From positions 186,001 to 250,000 of the forward strand of contig NZ_JQMO01000003.1 in NCBI RefSeq assembly GCF_000744785.1: a stretch of DNA of 64,000 nucleotides, given 5' to 3'. Of this stretch, positions 1-7,709 are shown piece after piece. Origin of the DNA: Kitasatospora azatica KCTC 9699. GTDB taxonomy: Bacteria > Actinomycetota > Actinomycetes > Streptomycetales > Streptomycetaceae. The notes beneath the pieces were generated by a model. The model worked only from the letters and a program-made list of their open reading frames with translations, made no database searches and was not told the DNA's origin. Position 1 is the stretch's first letter, and each line of letters opens with the position of its first letter. A program made the position numbers and the translations under genes.

Positions 1-414
1 CAGGCGGGCGCGCAGGCGGCCGTAGAGTTCCTTGATCAGGTCGTTGTCGCGCCAGCGGCGGAAGAACCGGTACACGGCCCGCCACCTGGGGAAGTCGGTC
101 GGCAGGCTCGCCCAACGCACGCCCTCGGCGACCAGGTAGCGCACCGCATCGAACATCTGGCGGTGGCAGTACCCTTCCGGGCGCCCGCCGCGTCCGTTCA
201 GCCAAGCCGGGACCGGCAGCAGCGGCCGGATCAGAGCCCATTCCGTGTCGGTCAGGTCGGATGTGTAGCGGCGGGCGCGGTCCGGCCGGTCGGCGGCGTT
301 GCCGAACAGGTGGGCCAGGCAATCGCACGGCGACACGCCCGAGTTGGACACGGGACGAACGGTCACGACACAGTAGGGCACCAGGGCCTCCGGCACGCTC
401 AGTTGACTCGACAT
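1..414 (-). CDS. IS5-family transposase, N-terminal part, runs off window edge
   Basis: This frame reads leftwards from an ATG at 414 and is still open at base 1, so only the first 138 codons are visible. Residues from about 56 show the N-terminal domain of IS5-type transposases found in actinomycetes: LTDTEWALIRPLLP, then GRGGRPEGYCHRQMFDAVRY, and RFFRRWRDNDLI. In this family that region is the DUF4096-like DNA-binding part, and the DDE catalytic part would lie beyond the window. The first 50 or so residues (SSQLSVPEALVPYC) are not typical, so the true start may lie nearer RRYTSDLTD, around base 270. No inverted repeat can be checked because the other end is missing. Confidence 0.7.
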   Translation of the reverse strand, partial: MSSQLSVPEALVPYCVVTVRPVSNSGVSPCDCLAHLFGNAADRPDRARRYTSDLTDTEWALIRPLLPVPAWLNGRGGRPEGYCHRQMFDAVRYLVAEGVRWASLPTDFPRWRAVYRFFRRWRDNDLIKELYGRLRARL

Positions 415-498
415 CACCGAGCTGTGCAGGAGGCCCTTTCCCTATACGTCGATCCGCGACCGATCACCCGAACGAGATCGACACGCGCGACAGTTCGA

Positions 499-657
499 TC
501 AGCAGGCGTGCCATCCGCTTTGGGAATTGCTTCTGAGGAGAAGGGCGGCGCGGGCGATGTCACCGATCCGGCTGGGGCTGAGCGTCACGTGCCTGAGCGC
601 GCGCCAGCGCCCCTTGAGCTCGGCTGCGGCCCGCTCACCCTGGAGCGTGAAGCCCCT
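499..657 (-). pseudogene. C-terminal fragment of a DDE transposase
   Basis: On the minus strand bases 657 to 499 encode GFTLQGERAAAELKG, then WRALRHVTLSPSRIG and DIARAALLL, followed by an unrelated tail and a stop. The order 'GER..AELKGRWRALR.VTLSP.RIG.IARAAL.L' is the C-terminus of IS5-type (DDE_Tnp_4) transposases. No catalytic DDE region precedes it in frame, so this is a dead remnant. It lies head to head with an N-terminal remnant at 715-774, which implies rearrangement and not simple decay of one copy. The assignment rests on motif recognition only. Confidence 0.5.
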
Positions 658-707
658 GGTAGGACGGTTCTCACCACAAGATTGTCCGCGACAACCAGAG
701 GCTTCAC
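647..707. repeat. Imperfect 13-bp inverted repeat at the junction of two transposase remnants
   Basis: GTGAAGCCCCTGG (647-659) is matched in inverted orientation by CCAGAGGCTTCAC (695-707), 12 of 13 bases, around a 35-base spacer. It sits where the C-terminal remnant on the minus strand meets the N-terminal remnant on the plus strand. It could be a former IS end or the scar of an inversion. Confidence 0.4.
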
Positions 708-714
708 GTAGGTC

Positions 715-774
715 ACCTATGTTGCCACGCTCGACGTCCCGCGCCACGTAGTGGAGTACCTCGCCGTCTGCTGA
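715..774 (+). pseudogene. N-terminal fragment of a transposase
   Basis: Bases 715-771 encode VTYVATLDVPRHVVEYLAV and then Cys and a stop (TGA, 772-774). 'TY.ATLDVPR..V.F.A.LL' is the usual opening of a group of actinobacterial IS5-type transposases. A stop (TAG, 712-714) stands immediately upstream in frame and no start codon is left. Only about 19 residues survive, so the call is tentative. Confidence 0.35.
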
Positions 775-1274
775 GAGGACCTTCCCGCGCCTGTCGGCGA
801 TGCCCAGATTGCGGAGGCCGAGAGGCAACTGGGCTTCGCGCTGCATCGCTACTTGCGCGCCTGTACCGCGAGGTCGCTGACGGCTGCTTCGGCCCTGACT
901 ACCGACTGCTGCCGCTGCTTGGTCCGGGCTCCAGCGTCGCTGGCGAATACCTGACGCGACGTGAGGCGTCCGTTGGCGTGGAGCACCCGGAGTGGCCCGA
1001 AGGCATCGTACCGATCCTGACCTGGGGCTGTGCCATGTACGCAGGCGTTGATTGTCTCGGTGAGGACGGTCAGGTCCTGCTCTTCGAGCCGAACCCGTAT
1101 AGCGGCGGATCGTGGGATCGGTGTTGGTTCCTCGACTCCGCCAGCCTCGCAACGTGGCTGGAGACATGGCTCGCGGGGACGGGCTGGTTCGAGGAGGACG
1201 CCTTCGACAGAGAGGACCTGGTCGAGCCTCAGCCATGGGACCAGGCCGCAAGCCGACTGTCCTCCGGCGCATAG
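775..1274 (+). pseudogene. SMI1/KNR4 (SUKH) family protein, frameshifted
   Basis: Two frames together give a recognisable SMI1/KNR4-type protein. The first (775 to about 860) reads PAPVGDAQIAEAERQLGFALH. The second (about 860-1274) reads LYREVADGCFGPDYRLLPLL and later WPEGIVPILTWGCAMYAGVD, CWFLDSASLATWLETWLAG and a final WFEEDAF. The reading shifts near 855-862, where one extra C after 'ctgcat' would restore LHPLLARLYREV, so a single-base deletion is the simplest explanation. No start codon is visible because transposase debris lies directly upstream. In bacteria SUKH proteins are often immunity proteins of polymorphic toxins. An intact reading in related strains, or a sequencing error, would change the verdict. 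Confidence 0.6.
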
Positions 1275-1319
1275 CGAAACACCAACGCTTCGTCCCGTTG
1301 GCGCAGACGCCGTCATCCC

Positions 1320-3039
1320 GGGGCCGTCGATGAATTAGTGGGTTGATTTGTCCTCGCGGTCTGCGGCTGTCGCGTGCATGACGTAGTTCGCGAGGTCGCT
1401 GGGGTCGATCAGGCGGGCGGGGATCGGTTCCGGGTGGTGTCCCAGGTCTTCCAGGATGGGGCGGACCTGCTTGATCAGGGCTCTGATCTGGTTCTCCCCG
1501 ACGCGGAAGAGGTAAGCGGTCAGCGAGCGGGACAGGCCGCGCTGGTCGAGGATGGCGGCCCAGATGATGTTCTCTGTGGTCATCTTGCGGTGCCGGGGCC
1601 GCTCCTTGGGCGGCAGGGCGTCCAACCGGTCGCGGACGCTGACGGTGAGTTCGTCCAGGTCATGGCGCTCGATGCCGGTCAGCAGGGGGTGGGTGGCCAG
1701 GGTCGCGCCGAAGGTGTGCGCGTGCCGGGGGTGGGATCTGGGGCCGGGCGGGTGGAGCGGGACGTCGGGGATGCCGGGCTGGGGCGGGATCGTGTAGTTC
1801 CACTCCCCGTGGAAGTCTTCCGGGCGGATCGTGAGGGCGGACGCGTGTTGTTCGCTGATCTCGATGCCGGTGGGGTAGCTGCCGGTGTCCAGGCGGGCGG
1901 TCACGGTCAGTCCGGTGCGGGTGGTGGTCGCCGAGATGAGGTTCAGGGCGGTCTCGTAGCTGGTCAGCGGGTGGGAACGCCAGTTGAGGGAGATGAAGGA
2001 GAACAGGCGGTGCTCGACCCGGTTCCACTTCGAAGTTCCCGGAGGTAGGTGGCACACGCTGATCTCCAGGCCGGTCTCGGTGGCGAGAACGGCGAGGTTG
2101 GCCTTCCACGCCTTGGCGCGGGAGCTGTTGGAGCCGCCGCCGTCCGCGGTGATCAGCAGGCGTCTTGCCTGTGGATAGGCGGGCCGCCCTTCCTCGGTCC
2201 ACCAGCGGCGCAGGCTGGAGACGGCGAACGCGGCGGTGTCGTGATCGGTGCCCACCACGACGAACCCGGTATTGCGGCCCAGGTCGTAGATGCCGTAGGG
2301 GATCGCTGTGCCCGTGGCGTGGGAGGGGAAGTCGTGGTCGAGGACCTTGACCGGGGCGCCCGGCGGGGCCCACTCGCGTCCGGGCCGGGCGAAGAGTCCG
2401 ATCTGCTCCTTCTTCTTGGTGTCCACGCTGATCACCGGATCACCGGCCTGGAGGAACTCGGCCACCGTGGAGTTGAGATGCTGGAACTGCGCGTCCCGGT
2501 CTGGGTGGTGGCTGCCGGCCAGCACCCGCGCGTTGCCGCGCAGGCTGAACCCGGCCCCTTTCAGCAGGGCCGCGACAGTGTCGCGGCCCACCTTCCTGCC
2601 CTGGGCGGCGAGTTCATCCGCGAGGCGGCGCAACGACTTCGTCGTCCACGTCAGGGGCTTCATCGGATCGCCCTGTGTGCTGTCCTCGACCAGCGCCAGC
2701 AAGGCCGGCACCAAACCTGGGTCCCTGTCCGCCAGGGCCGGGCGGCCCGCACCCGACCGCCGTACCCGCCCGTCCGGTCCCTCGCCCGCATCGAGTTCGG
2801 CCAGGCCACGGCTGACGCGGCCTTTCGAGACGCCCGCAGCCTGTGCCACCGCGGCAATCCCGCCGTGCCCGAACTGCCGGGCCTCCGCCGCGTACAGGAT
2901 CCGGCGCTGCCGCTCGTTCAAATGCGGCGTCACCGCCTCGAACTTCGCCCGTAACGACTCCACCGATCCATCAAAGCGCCCCATGCCACATCAACGAGCC
3001 CAACTACCGTAAGCAACCCACTAATTCATCGACGGCCCC
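1320..3039. mobile_element. ISAzo13-family insertion sequence, copy 1
   Basis: This 1,720-bp element has terminal inverted repeats of at least 26 bp beginning GGGGCCGTCGATGAATTAG, and one transposase gene fills it. A second copy at 5296-7015 lies in opposite orientation. Copy 1 is flanked by CCGG at 1318-1321 and 3038-3041 if the ends are taken as GGCC, which may be a 4-bp target duplication. Because CCGG is palindromic and abuts the G/C-rich tips, the exact ends cannot be fixed by eye. Confidence 0.85.
1335..2984 (-). CDS. ISAzo13-family transposase (copy 1)
   Basis: This 549-residue DDE transposase catalyses movement of its own element. The N-terminus carries a helix-turn-helix (HGGIAAVAQAAGVSKGRVSR, about residues 38-57), then an ISAzo13-type core with 'LAGSHHPDRDAQFQHLN', 'ISVDTKKKEQIGLF' (first Asp of the triad), 'LLITADGGGSNSSRAKAWK' (second Asp) and 'CHLPPGTSKWNRVEHRLFS' (Glu region). 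Length and motif order match the family. The protein is identical to that of copy 2. The only base difference I found in the coding sequence is at 2037, and it is silent (GGA against GGG). The gene appears intact and recently mobile. Confidence 0.9.
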   Translation of the reverse strand: MGRFDGSVESLRAKFEAVTPHLNERQRRILYAAEARQFGHGGIAAVAQAAGVSKGRVSRGLAELDAGEGPDGRVRRSGAGRPALADRDPGLVPALLALVEDSTQGDPMKPLTWTTKSLRRLADELAAQGRKVGRDTVAALLKGAGFSLRGNARVLAGSHHPDRDAQFQHLNSTVAEFLQAGDPVISVDTKKKEQIGLFARPGREWAPPGAPVKVLDHDFPSHATGTAIPYGIYDLGRNTGFVVVGTDHDTAAFAVSSLRRWWTEEGRPAYPQARRLLITADGGGSNSSRAKAWKANLAVLATETGLEISVCHLPPGTSKWNRVEHRLFSFISLNWRSHPLTSYETALNLISATTTRTGLTVTARLDTGSYPTGIEISEQHASALTIRPEDFHGEWNYTIPPQPGIPDVPLHPPGPRSHPRHAHTFGATLATHPLLTGIERHDLDELTVSVRDRLDALPPKERPRHRKMTTENIIWAAILDQRGLSRSLTAYLFRVGENQIRALIKQVRPILEDLGHHPEPIPARLIDPSDLANYVMHATAADREDKSTH

Positions 3040-3109
3040 GGGGCCGGCCATGCTCAGAGGGCGGAAAGCGAGCTCTTGTCCCGTTCTTCTTCGGGTGTTG
3101 GGCGGGCGC

Positions 3110-4051
3110 TCAGGCCAATGCCGATTCATGCGTTCCAGTGGACCACTGGGCGGCTTGGGCGGGACGAACTGAGCCGAAGGATGCCGCGAGCTGGTCGAGC
3201 AGGGGAGTTGCGGCTGGGTGCGGGGCGCGACGTGGTGTGATCGTGTAGATGCCGCGGGTGGGGGGATCGATGAGGGACACCGTGGTGACGTCGGACCGCA
3301 GCGCGCATGTCAGCACCCCGGGTATGAGGGCGATGGCGTGGCCGGTCGCGACCAGGGCCAGCTTGCCGGCGAGATCTGCCGCGGTGAGGTCGATGCGGGC
3401 GGTGGCTCCGGCGCGGGCGGCGTGCTGGTGCAGCAGTGCTGCCGAGCCGTCGTTGTCCTCGACCCAGGTCTGGTCGGCCAGCTCCTGAATGCGCACCGGT
3501 CCGTGCCCGGCTCGTGGATGGTCGACGGGCAGGACGACGACCATCTCGTCCATCCCCAGGAGCCGTCGTTCGATGCGCGGGTCATGGGGCAGCCCCGGTG
3601 GCGCGTCGGTGACGACGGCGACGTCGAGATCGCCGGCTGTCACGCGACCGTGCAGTTGTGCACTCAGCCCCGGCAACAGGCTCCACTGGAGTGGGCCGGC
3701 TTTGTCCAGCAGGCGGCGGATCGCCGTGGGCACGATCCCGGCGGCCAGGGACGGCGTCGCGCCGACGGCCAGCGGCCGCCCGAATGCCCCGTCACGGGCG
3801 TCTCGTGCGGCACGTACGGCGCGGTCGGCTTCGTTGACCGTGACAAGGGCGTGGTGACGGAACACCTCGCCGGCGGCGGTCGGACGCACGCCGCGTGCAT
3901 GCCGCTCCACCAGCGGTACCCCGAGTTGGCGCTCCAGCCCTGCGATCTGCCGGGAGACAGCCGACTGTGTGTAACCGAGCTCGTCGGCCGCCGCCGACAG
4001 CGACCCGAGTCGGCACACCGTCACGAACGTCCGCCACGCAGTCAGCTCCAT
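3110..4051 (-). CDS. LysR-family transcriptional regulator
   Basis: The 313-residue protein has the standard LysR layout. The winged helix-turn-helix lies at about residues 1-60 (LGSLSAAADELGYTQSAVSR, then IAGLERQLGVPLVERHARGV), followed by a periplasmic-binding-protein-like effector domain of about 220 residues ('LAVGATPSLAAGIVP', 'DLDVAVVTDAPPG', 'MVVVLPVDHP'). Family members bind T-N11-A sites in the divergent promoter and respond to a small molecule, often a substrate of the neighbouring enzyme. The gene is divergent from the dehydrogenase at 4149 with 97 bp between them and a good candidate box there, so it probably controls that gene and itself. The effector cannot be read from the sequence. 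Both genes lie between two ISAzo13 copies. Confidence 0.88.
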   Translation of the reverse strand: MELTAWRTFVTVCRLGSLSAAADELGYTQSAVSRQIAGLERQLGVPLVERHARGVRPTAAGEVFRHHALVTVNEADRAVRAARDARDGAFGRPLAVGATPSLAAGIVPTAIRRLLDKAGPLQWSLLPGLSAQLHGRVTAGDLDVAVVTDAPPGLPHDPRIERRLLGMDEMVVVLPVDHPRAGHGPVRIQELADQTWVEDNDGSAALLHQHAARAGATARIDLTAADLAGKLALVATGHAIALIPGVLTCALRSDVTTVSLIDPPTRGIYTITPRRAPHPAATPLLDQLAASFGSVRPAQAAQWSTGTHESALA

Positions 4052-4074
4052 GGCCGCAAGTATGCCTGGGCTCT

Positions 4075-4089
4075 ATGCGTGTCCCGCAT
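4075..4089. promoter_or_regulatory. Candidate LysR operator (T-N11-A, ATGCG-N5-CGCAT)
   Basis: ATGCG (4075-4079) and CGCAT (4085-4089) form a perfect dyad around five bases, and T4076 and A4088 are eleven bases apart as in the LysR T-N11-A consensus. The site is in the 97-bp divergent spacer, 24 bp upstream of the regulator's ATG and about 60 bp upstream of the dehydrogenase start. A second palindrome, ATCGCGAT, lies at 4123-4130. Confidence 0.55.
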
Positions 4090-4148
4090 GGCTGCCCTGC
4101 TGGATCTGCGCTTGTCGCAGGTATCGCGATGCCGCCACGGTGTGACAC

Positions 4149-5309
4149 ATGACCACACCGCGCACGATCGCCGTCCTCGGCCTGGGCCGCATGGGCGCCG
4201 CAATCGCGACACGACTCGCCGACCACGACTGGGACGTCATCGGTTGGACCCGCTCGGGGCGCACCGCAGGCGCTGTCGAGACGACCAGGGAGGCGAGCGA
4301 CGCCGTGGCGAAGGCCGACGTCGTACTCCTGGCGTTGTTCGACGGCGAGGCCTGTCAGCAGGTCGTCGACCGAGTCCGCGACTCGCTGCGACCGGACACG
4401 ATCCTGCTGAACGTCAGCACCGTCGCCCCCGCCGAGGCGTCGCAGCTGGCCAGGCAGCTCGGCCCGTCCTACGTCCACGCGCCGGTGCTCGGCTCCGTGC
4501 CGGCTGCCGCCGCCGGCACCCTGCGGATCCTCGCCGCAGCCGACCAAGGCGCGCTCGACCAGGTCCAACCGGTCCTGGAAACGCTCGGCACGATGCGGCG
4601 CGTCGACGCCGCCGCCAGTGCCGCCGCACTCAAGCTGATCGCCAACAGCAGCCTCGCCGGCTCCGTTCTCGCGCTGCGGGAGTCACTGCGGCAAGCCGAT
4701 GCCCTGCGGCTGCCCCGTGCCGATGTGCTGGACGTACTCGAACTCGGCGTGCTCGGCGGGCTCGTCGCCCGTAAGCGAACCTTCCTCGCCGGCGAGCGGA
4801 CCGCGGCCACGGCGGAGTTCACCATCGGCGCACTGGCCAAGGACATGGCGCTGCTGGCCGCCGCGTCGAACACGCCCCTGCACAGCGCGGCCGAACTGGC
4901 CAACACCCGGGCCGACCCCGAGGCCGACATCGCCATTGCCGCCACGGTCCCCGCTGTGGGTGGCGCCGTCCTCGAACCGCTACGCGCCTACATCCGCGGA
5001 CACGCCACCGGCGACCCCACCCACTTCCGTGACGCGTTCCTGCCCAGCGCCCACATCGAGGGAATCCGGGACGGCGCACTCGTCTCATGGCGCCTGGGCG
5101 AGTACTGCGCTCTCTTCCAAGGCCGTCCAGCCCCGGACGAGCCGAGCCGCCTGCGCCGCATCGACGCCGTTGACGTCCACGGCATCGTCGCGACCGCAAC
5201 CATGACGCTCTGGCACGGAGAGGACACCTTCACCGACGTCTTCCTGCTGGTCCGCACCGGTGGCAGCTGGCGCATCGCCAACAAGGCCTATCACAGGGGC
5301 CGTCGATGA
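4149..5309 (+). CDS. Beta-hydroxyacid-type NAD(P) dehydrogenase fused to an NTF2-like domain; C-terminus altered by IS
   Basis: Residues 1 to about 275 are a 6-phosphogluconate/beta-hydroxyacid dehydrogenase-type enzyme: a Rossmann start IAVLGLGRMGAAIATRL (7-23), 'NVSTVAPAE' substrate loop, and K162 with N166 in LKLIAN, the usual catalytic Lys and its Asn. In this group the closest functional relatives are imine reductase-like and hydroxyisobutyrate dehydrogenase-like enzymes; which applies here is not clear. Residues about 285-386 form an NTF2/lumazine-binding-like domain ('FLPSAHIEGIRDGAL', 'RTGGSWRIANKAYHR'). The last codons (RGR R stop) are read from the end of the downstream IS: the TGA at 5307-5309 lies inside the inverted repeat that begins at 5296. 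The native C-terminus has therefore been replaced, though probably only by a few residues. Confidence 0.8.
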   Translation: MTTPRTIAVLGLGRMGAAIATRLADHDWDVIGWTRSGRTAGAVETTREASDAVAKADVVLLALFDGEACQQVVDRVRDSLRPDTILLNVSTVAPAEASQLARQLGPSYVHAPVLGSVPAAAAGTLRILAAADQGALDQVQPVLETLGTMRRVDAAASAAALKLIANSSLAGSVLALRESLRQADALRLPRADVLDVLELGVLGGLVARKRTFLAGERTAATAEFTIGALAKDMALLAAASNTPLHSAAELANTRADPEADIAIAATVPAVGGAVLEPLRAYIRGHATGDPTHFRDAFLPSAHIEGIRDGALVSWRLGEYCALFQGRPAPDEPSRLRRIDAVDVHGIVATATMTLWHGEDTFTDVFLLVRTGGSWRIANKAYHRGRR

Positions 5310-7015
5310 ATTAGTGGGTTGCTTACGGTAGTTGGGCTCGTTGATGTGGCATGGGGCGCTTTGATGGATCGGTGGAGTCGTTACGGGCGAAGTTCGAGGC
5401 GGTGACGCCGCATTTGAACGAGCGGCAGCGCCGGATCCTGTACGCGGCGGAGGCCCGGCAGTTCGGGCACGGCGGGATTGCCGCGGTGGCACAGGCTGCG
5501 GGCGTCTCGAAAGGCCGCGTCAGCCGTGGCCTGGCCGAACTCGATGCGGGCGAGGGACCGGACGGGCGGGTACGGCGGTCGGGTGCGGGCCGCCCGGCCC
5601 TGGCGGACAGGGACCCAGGTTTGGTGCCGGCCTTGCTGGCGCTGGTCGAGGACAGCACACAGGGCGATCCGATGAAGCCCCTGACGTGGACGACGAAGTC
5701 GTTGCGCCGCCTCGCGGATGAACTCGCCGCCCAGGGCAGGAAGGTGGGCCGCGACACTGTCGCGGCCCTGCTGAAAGGGGCCGGGTTCAGCCTGCGCGGC
5801 AACGCGCGGGTGCTGGCCGGCAGCCACCACCCAGACCGGGACGCGCAGTTCCAGCATCTCAACTCCACGGTGGCCGAGTTCCTCCAGGCCGGTGATCCGG
5901 TGATCAGCGTGGACACCAAGAAGAAGGAGCAGATCGGACTCTTCGCCCGGCCCGGACGCGAGTGGGCCCCGCCGGGCGCCCCGGTCAAGGTCCTCGACCA
6001 CGACTTCCCCTCCCACGCCACGGGCACAGCGATCCCCTACGGCATCTACGACCTGGGCCGCAATACCGGGTTCGTCGTGGTGGGCACCGATCACGACACC
6101 GCCGCGTTCGCCGTCTCCAGCCTGCGCCGCTGGTGGACCGAGGAAGGGCGGCCCGCCTATCCACAGGCAAGACGCCTGCTGATCACCGCGGACGGCGGCG
6201 GCTCCAACAGCTCCCGCGCCAAGGCGTGGAAGGCCAACCTCGCCGTTCTCGCCACCGAGACCGGCCTGGAGATCAGCGTGTGCCACCTACCTCCGGGGAC
6301 TTCGAAGTGGAACCGGGTCGAGCACCGCCTGTTCTCCTTCATCTCCCTCAACTGGCGTTCCCACCCGCTGACCAGCTACGAGACCGCCCTGAACCTCATC
6401 TCGGCGACCACCACCCGCACCGGACTGACCGTGACCGCCCGCCTGGACACCGGCAGCTACCCCACCGGCATCGAGATCAGCGAACAACACGCGTCCGCCC
6501 TCACGATCCGCCCGGAAGACTTCCACGGGGAGTGGAACTACACGATCCCGCCCCAGCCCGGCATCCCCGACGTCCCGCTCCACCCGCCCGGCCCCAGATC
6601 CCACCCCCGGCACGCGCACACCTTCGGCGCGACCCTGGCCACCCACCCCCTGCTGACCGGCATCGAGCGCCATGACCTGGACGAACTCACCGTCAGCGTC
6701 CGCGACCGGTTGGACGCCCTGCCGCCCAAGGAGCGGCCCCGGCACCGCAAGATGACCACAGAGAACATCATCTGGGCCGCCATCCTCGACCAGCGCGGCC
6801 TGTCCCGCTCGCTGACCGCTTACCTCTTCCGCGTCGGGGAGAACCAGATCAGAGCCCTGATCAAGCAGGTCCGCCCCATCCTGGAAGACCTGGGACACCA
6901 CCCGGAACCGATCCCCGCCCGCCTGATCGACCCCAGCGACCTCGCGAACTACGTCATGCACGCGACAGCCGCAGACCGCGAGGACAAATCAACCCACTAA
7001 TTCATCGACGGCCCC
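5296..7015. mobile_element. ISAzo13-family insertion sequence, copy 2
   Basis: A 1,720-bp element, inverted relative to the copy at 1320-3039, with the same 26-bp terminal inverted repeat. No clear target duplication is visible: the left flank ends TATCACA and the right flank begins TGACAGA. The left end interrupts the 3' end of the dehydrogenase gene. Together with copy 1 it brackets 2.26 kb of DNA. Confidence 0.85.
5351..7000 (+). CDS. ISAzo13-family transposase (copy 2)
   Basis: A 549-residue transposase identical in protein sequence to that of copy 1, with the same N-terminal helix-turn-helix and the Asp, Asp and Glu motif blocks (ISVDTKKKEQ, ITADGGGSN, SKWNRVEHR). It is intact, so the pair could in principle move together or drive inversion of the enclosed segment. 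The start ATG lies 55 bp inside the element. Confidence 0.9.
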   Translation: MGRFDGSVESLRAKFEAVTPHLNERQRRILYAAEARQFGHGGIAAVAQAAGVSKGRVSRGLAELDAGEGPDGRVRRSGAGRPALADRDPGLVPALLALVEDSTQGDPMKPLTWTTKSLRRLADELAAQGRKVGRDTVAALLKGAGFSLRGNARVLAGSHHPDRDAQFQHLNSTVAEFLQAGDPVISVDTKKKEQIGLFARPGREWAPPGAPVKVLDHDFPSHATGTAIPYGIYDLGRNTGFVVVGTDHDTAAFAVSSLRRWWTEEGRPAYPQARRLLITADGGGSNSSRAKAWKANLAVLATETGLEISVCHLPPGTSKWNRVEHRLFSFISLNWRSHPLTSYETALNLISATTTRTGLTVTARLDTGSYPTGIEISEQHASALTIRPEDFHGEWNYTIPPQPGIPDVPLHPPGPRSHPRHAHTFGATLATHPLLTGIERHDLDELTVSVRDRLDALPPKERPRHRKMTTENIIWAAILDQRGLSRSLTAYLFRVGENQIRALIKQVRPILEDLGHHPEPIPARLIDPSDLANYVMHATAADREDKSTH

Positions 7016-7239
7016 TGACAGACACTCCTGAGAGGGCAGTATGCGATGTCTTGCCCGATATCTGACTCTGTCATGGGATTGGCGTGCAGGTCAGGGCCAG
7101 ACGAGCGCCGGTTGCATGGCGAGGACGAACAAATCGACTCGGGTCCGGCCTGGGGGCGTGTTGCCTTGGCCGGTGCCCTGGGGCCATGGGATCGAGTCAG
7201 AGGGCTGTCCCAGCCCAGACCCTGCGACATACTGCGGTC

Positions 7240-7509
7240 ATGAGTGGAGAGGAATCGGCGCGGCTGACGAGAGCCCTCATCGAGTTCCGTGAGGCCGAAG
7301 GCATCTCGGAGCGTGAACTCGCGCGCCGCACCTGGCTCAGTGAGGCGACCATCAGGACCTTCGAACGCGACCCTGGGGACCTGCCCACTCCGACCGTTGC
7401 CCAAAGCTTCGAGGAAGTCCTCGGCTGGGCTCCGGGCAGCATCAAGACCACGCCGTCCGAGGCGACGGGCCGTGAGCCATCGGCCGACTCGGCCATCGGC
7501 CTCAAGTAG
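7240..7509 (+). CDS. Small XRE-type helix-turn-helix protein
   Basis: This 89-residue protein starts at ATG 7240 (MSGEESARLTRALIEFREAE). Residues about 23-45, ISERELARRTWLSEATIRTF, form an XRE/Cro-type helix-turn-helix, and the rest is a short acidic, Ser-rich tail. The frame is open further upstream to 7084, but that extension looks like non-coding sequence, so I start at 7240. The gene stands alone, 225 bp after the IS, with no partner that suggests a target. Confidence 0.6.
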   Translation: MSGEESARLTRALIEFREAEGISERELARRTWLSEATIRTFERDPGDLPTPTVAQSFEEVLGWAPGSIKTTPSEATGREPSADSAIGLK

Positions 7510-7709
7510 GCGGGTACCCGCCGCATTCGGCAAGCGACTCGTAGCAGAGCTTGGTCAGGTTGGTATCGCCGTGGGTACGCCGCGGTGACGGGTGGGGCAG
7601 GCGCCGGTCCGGAGCGCGAGGAGGAACCGCGGTTCGCAGGCGATCCGGTAGCGGCAACCATTCCAGGTGCGGCCCTCGAACCGGGGCAGGCCGCAACACG
7701 CGCGGGCGC

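Noticed and set aside
1318..7019. Target-site duplication around the IS pair as proof of a composite transposon
   Set aside because: Copy 1 has CCGG on both sides, but the outer flank of copy 2 differs and CCGG abuts G/C-rich tips. Neither individual inversion nor en-bloc insertion can be shown.
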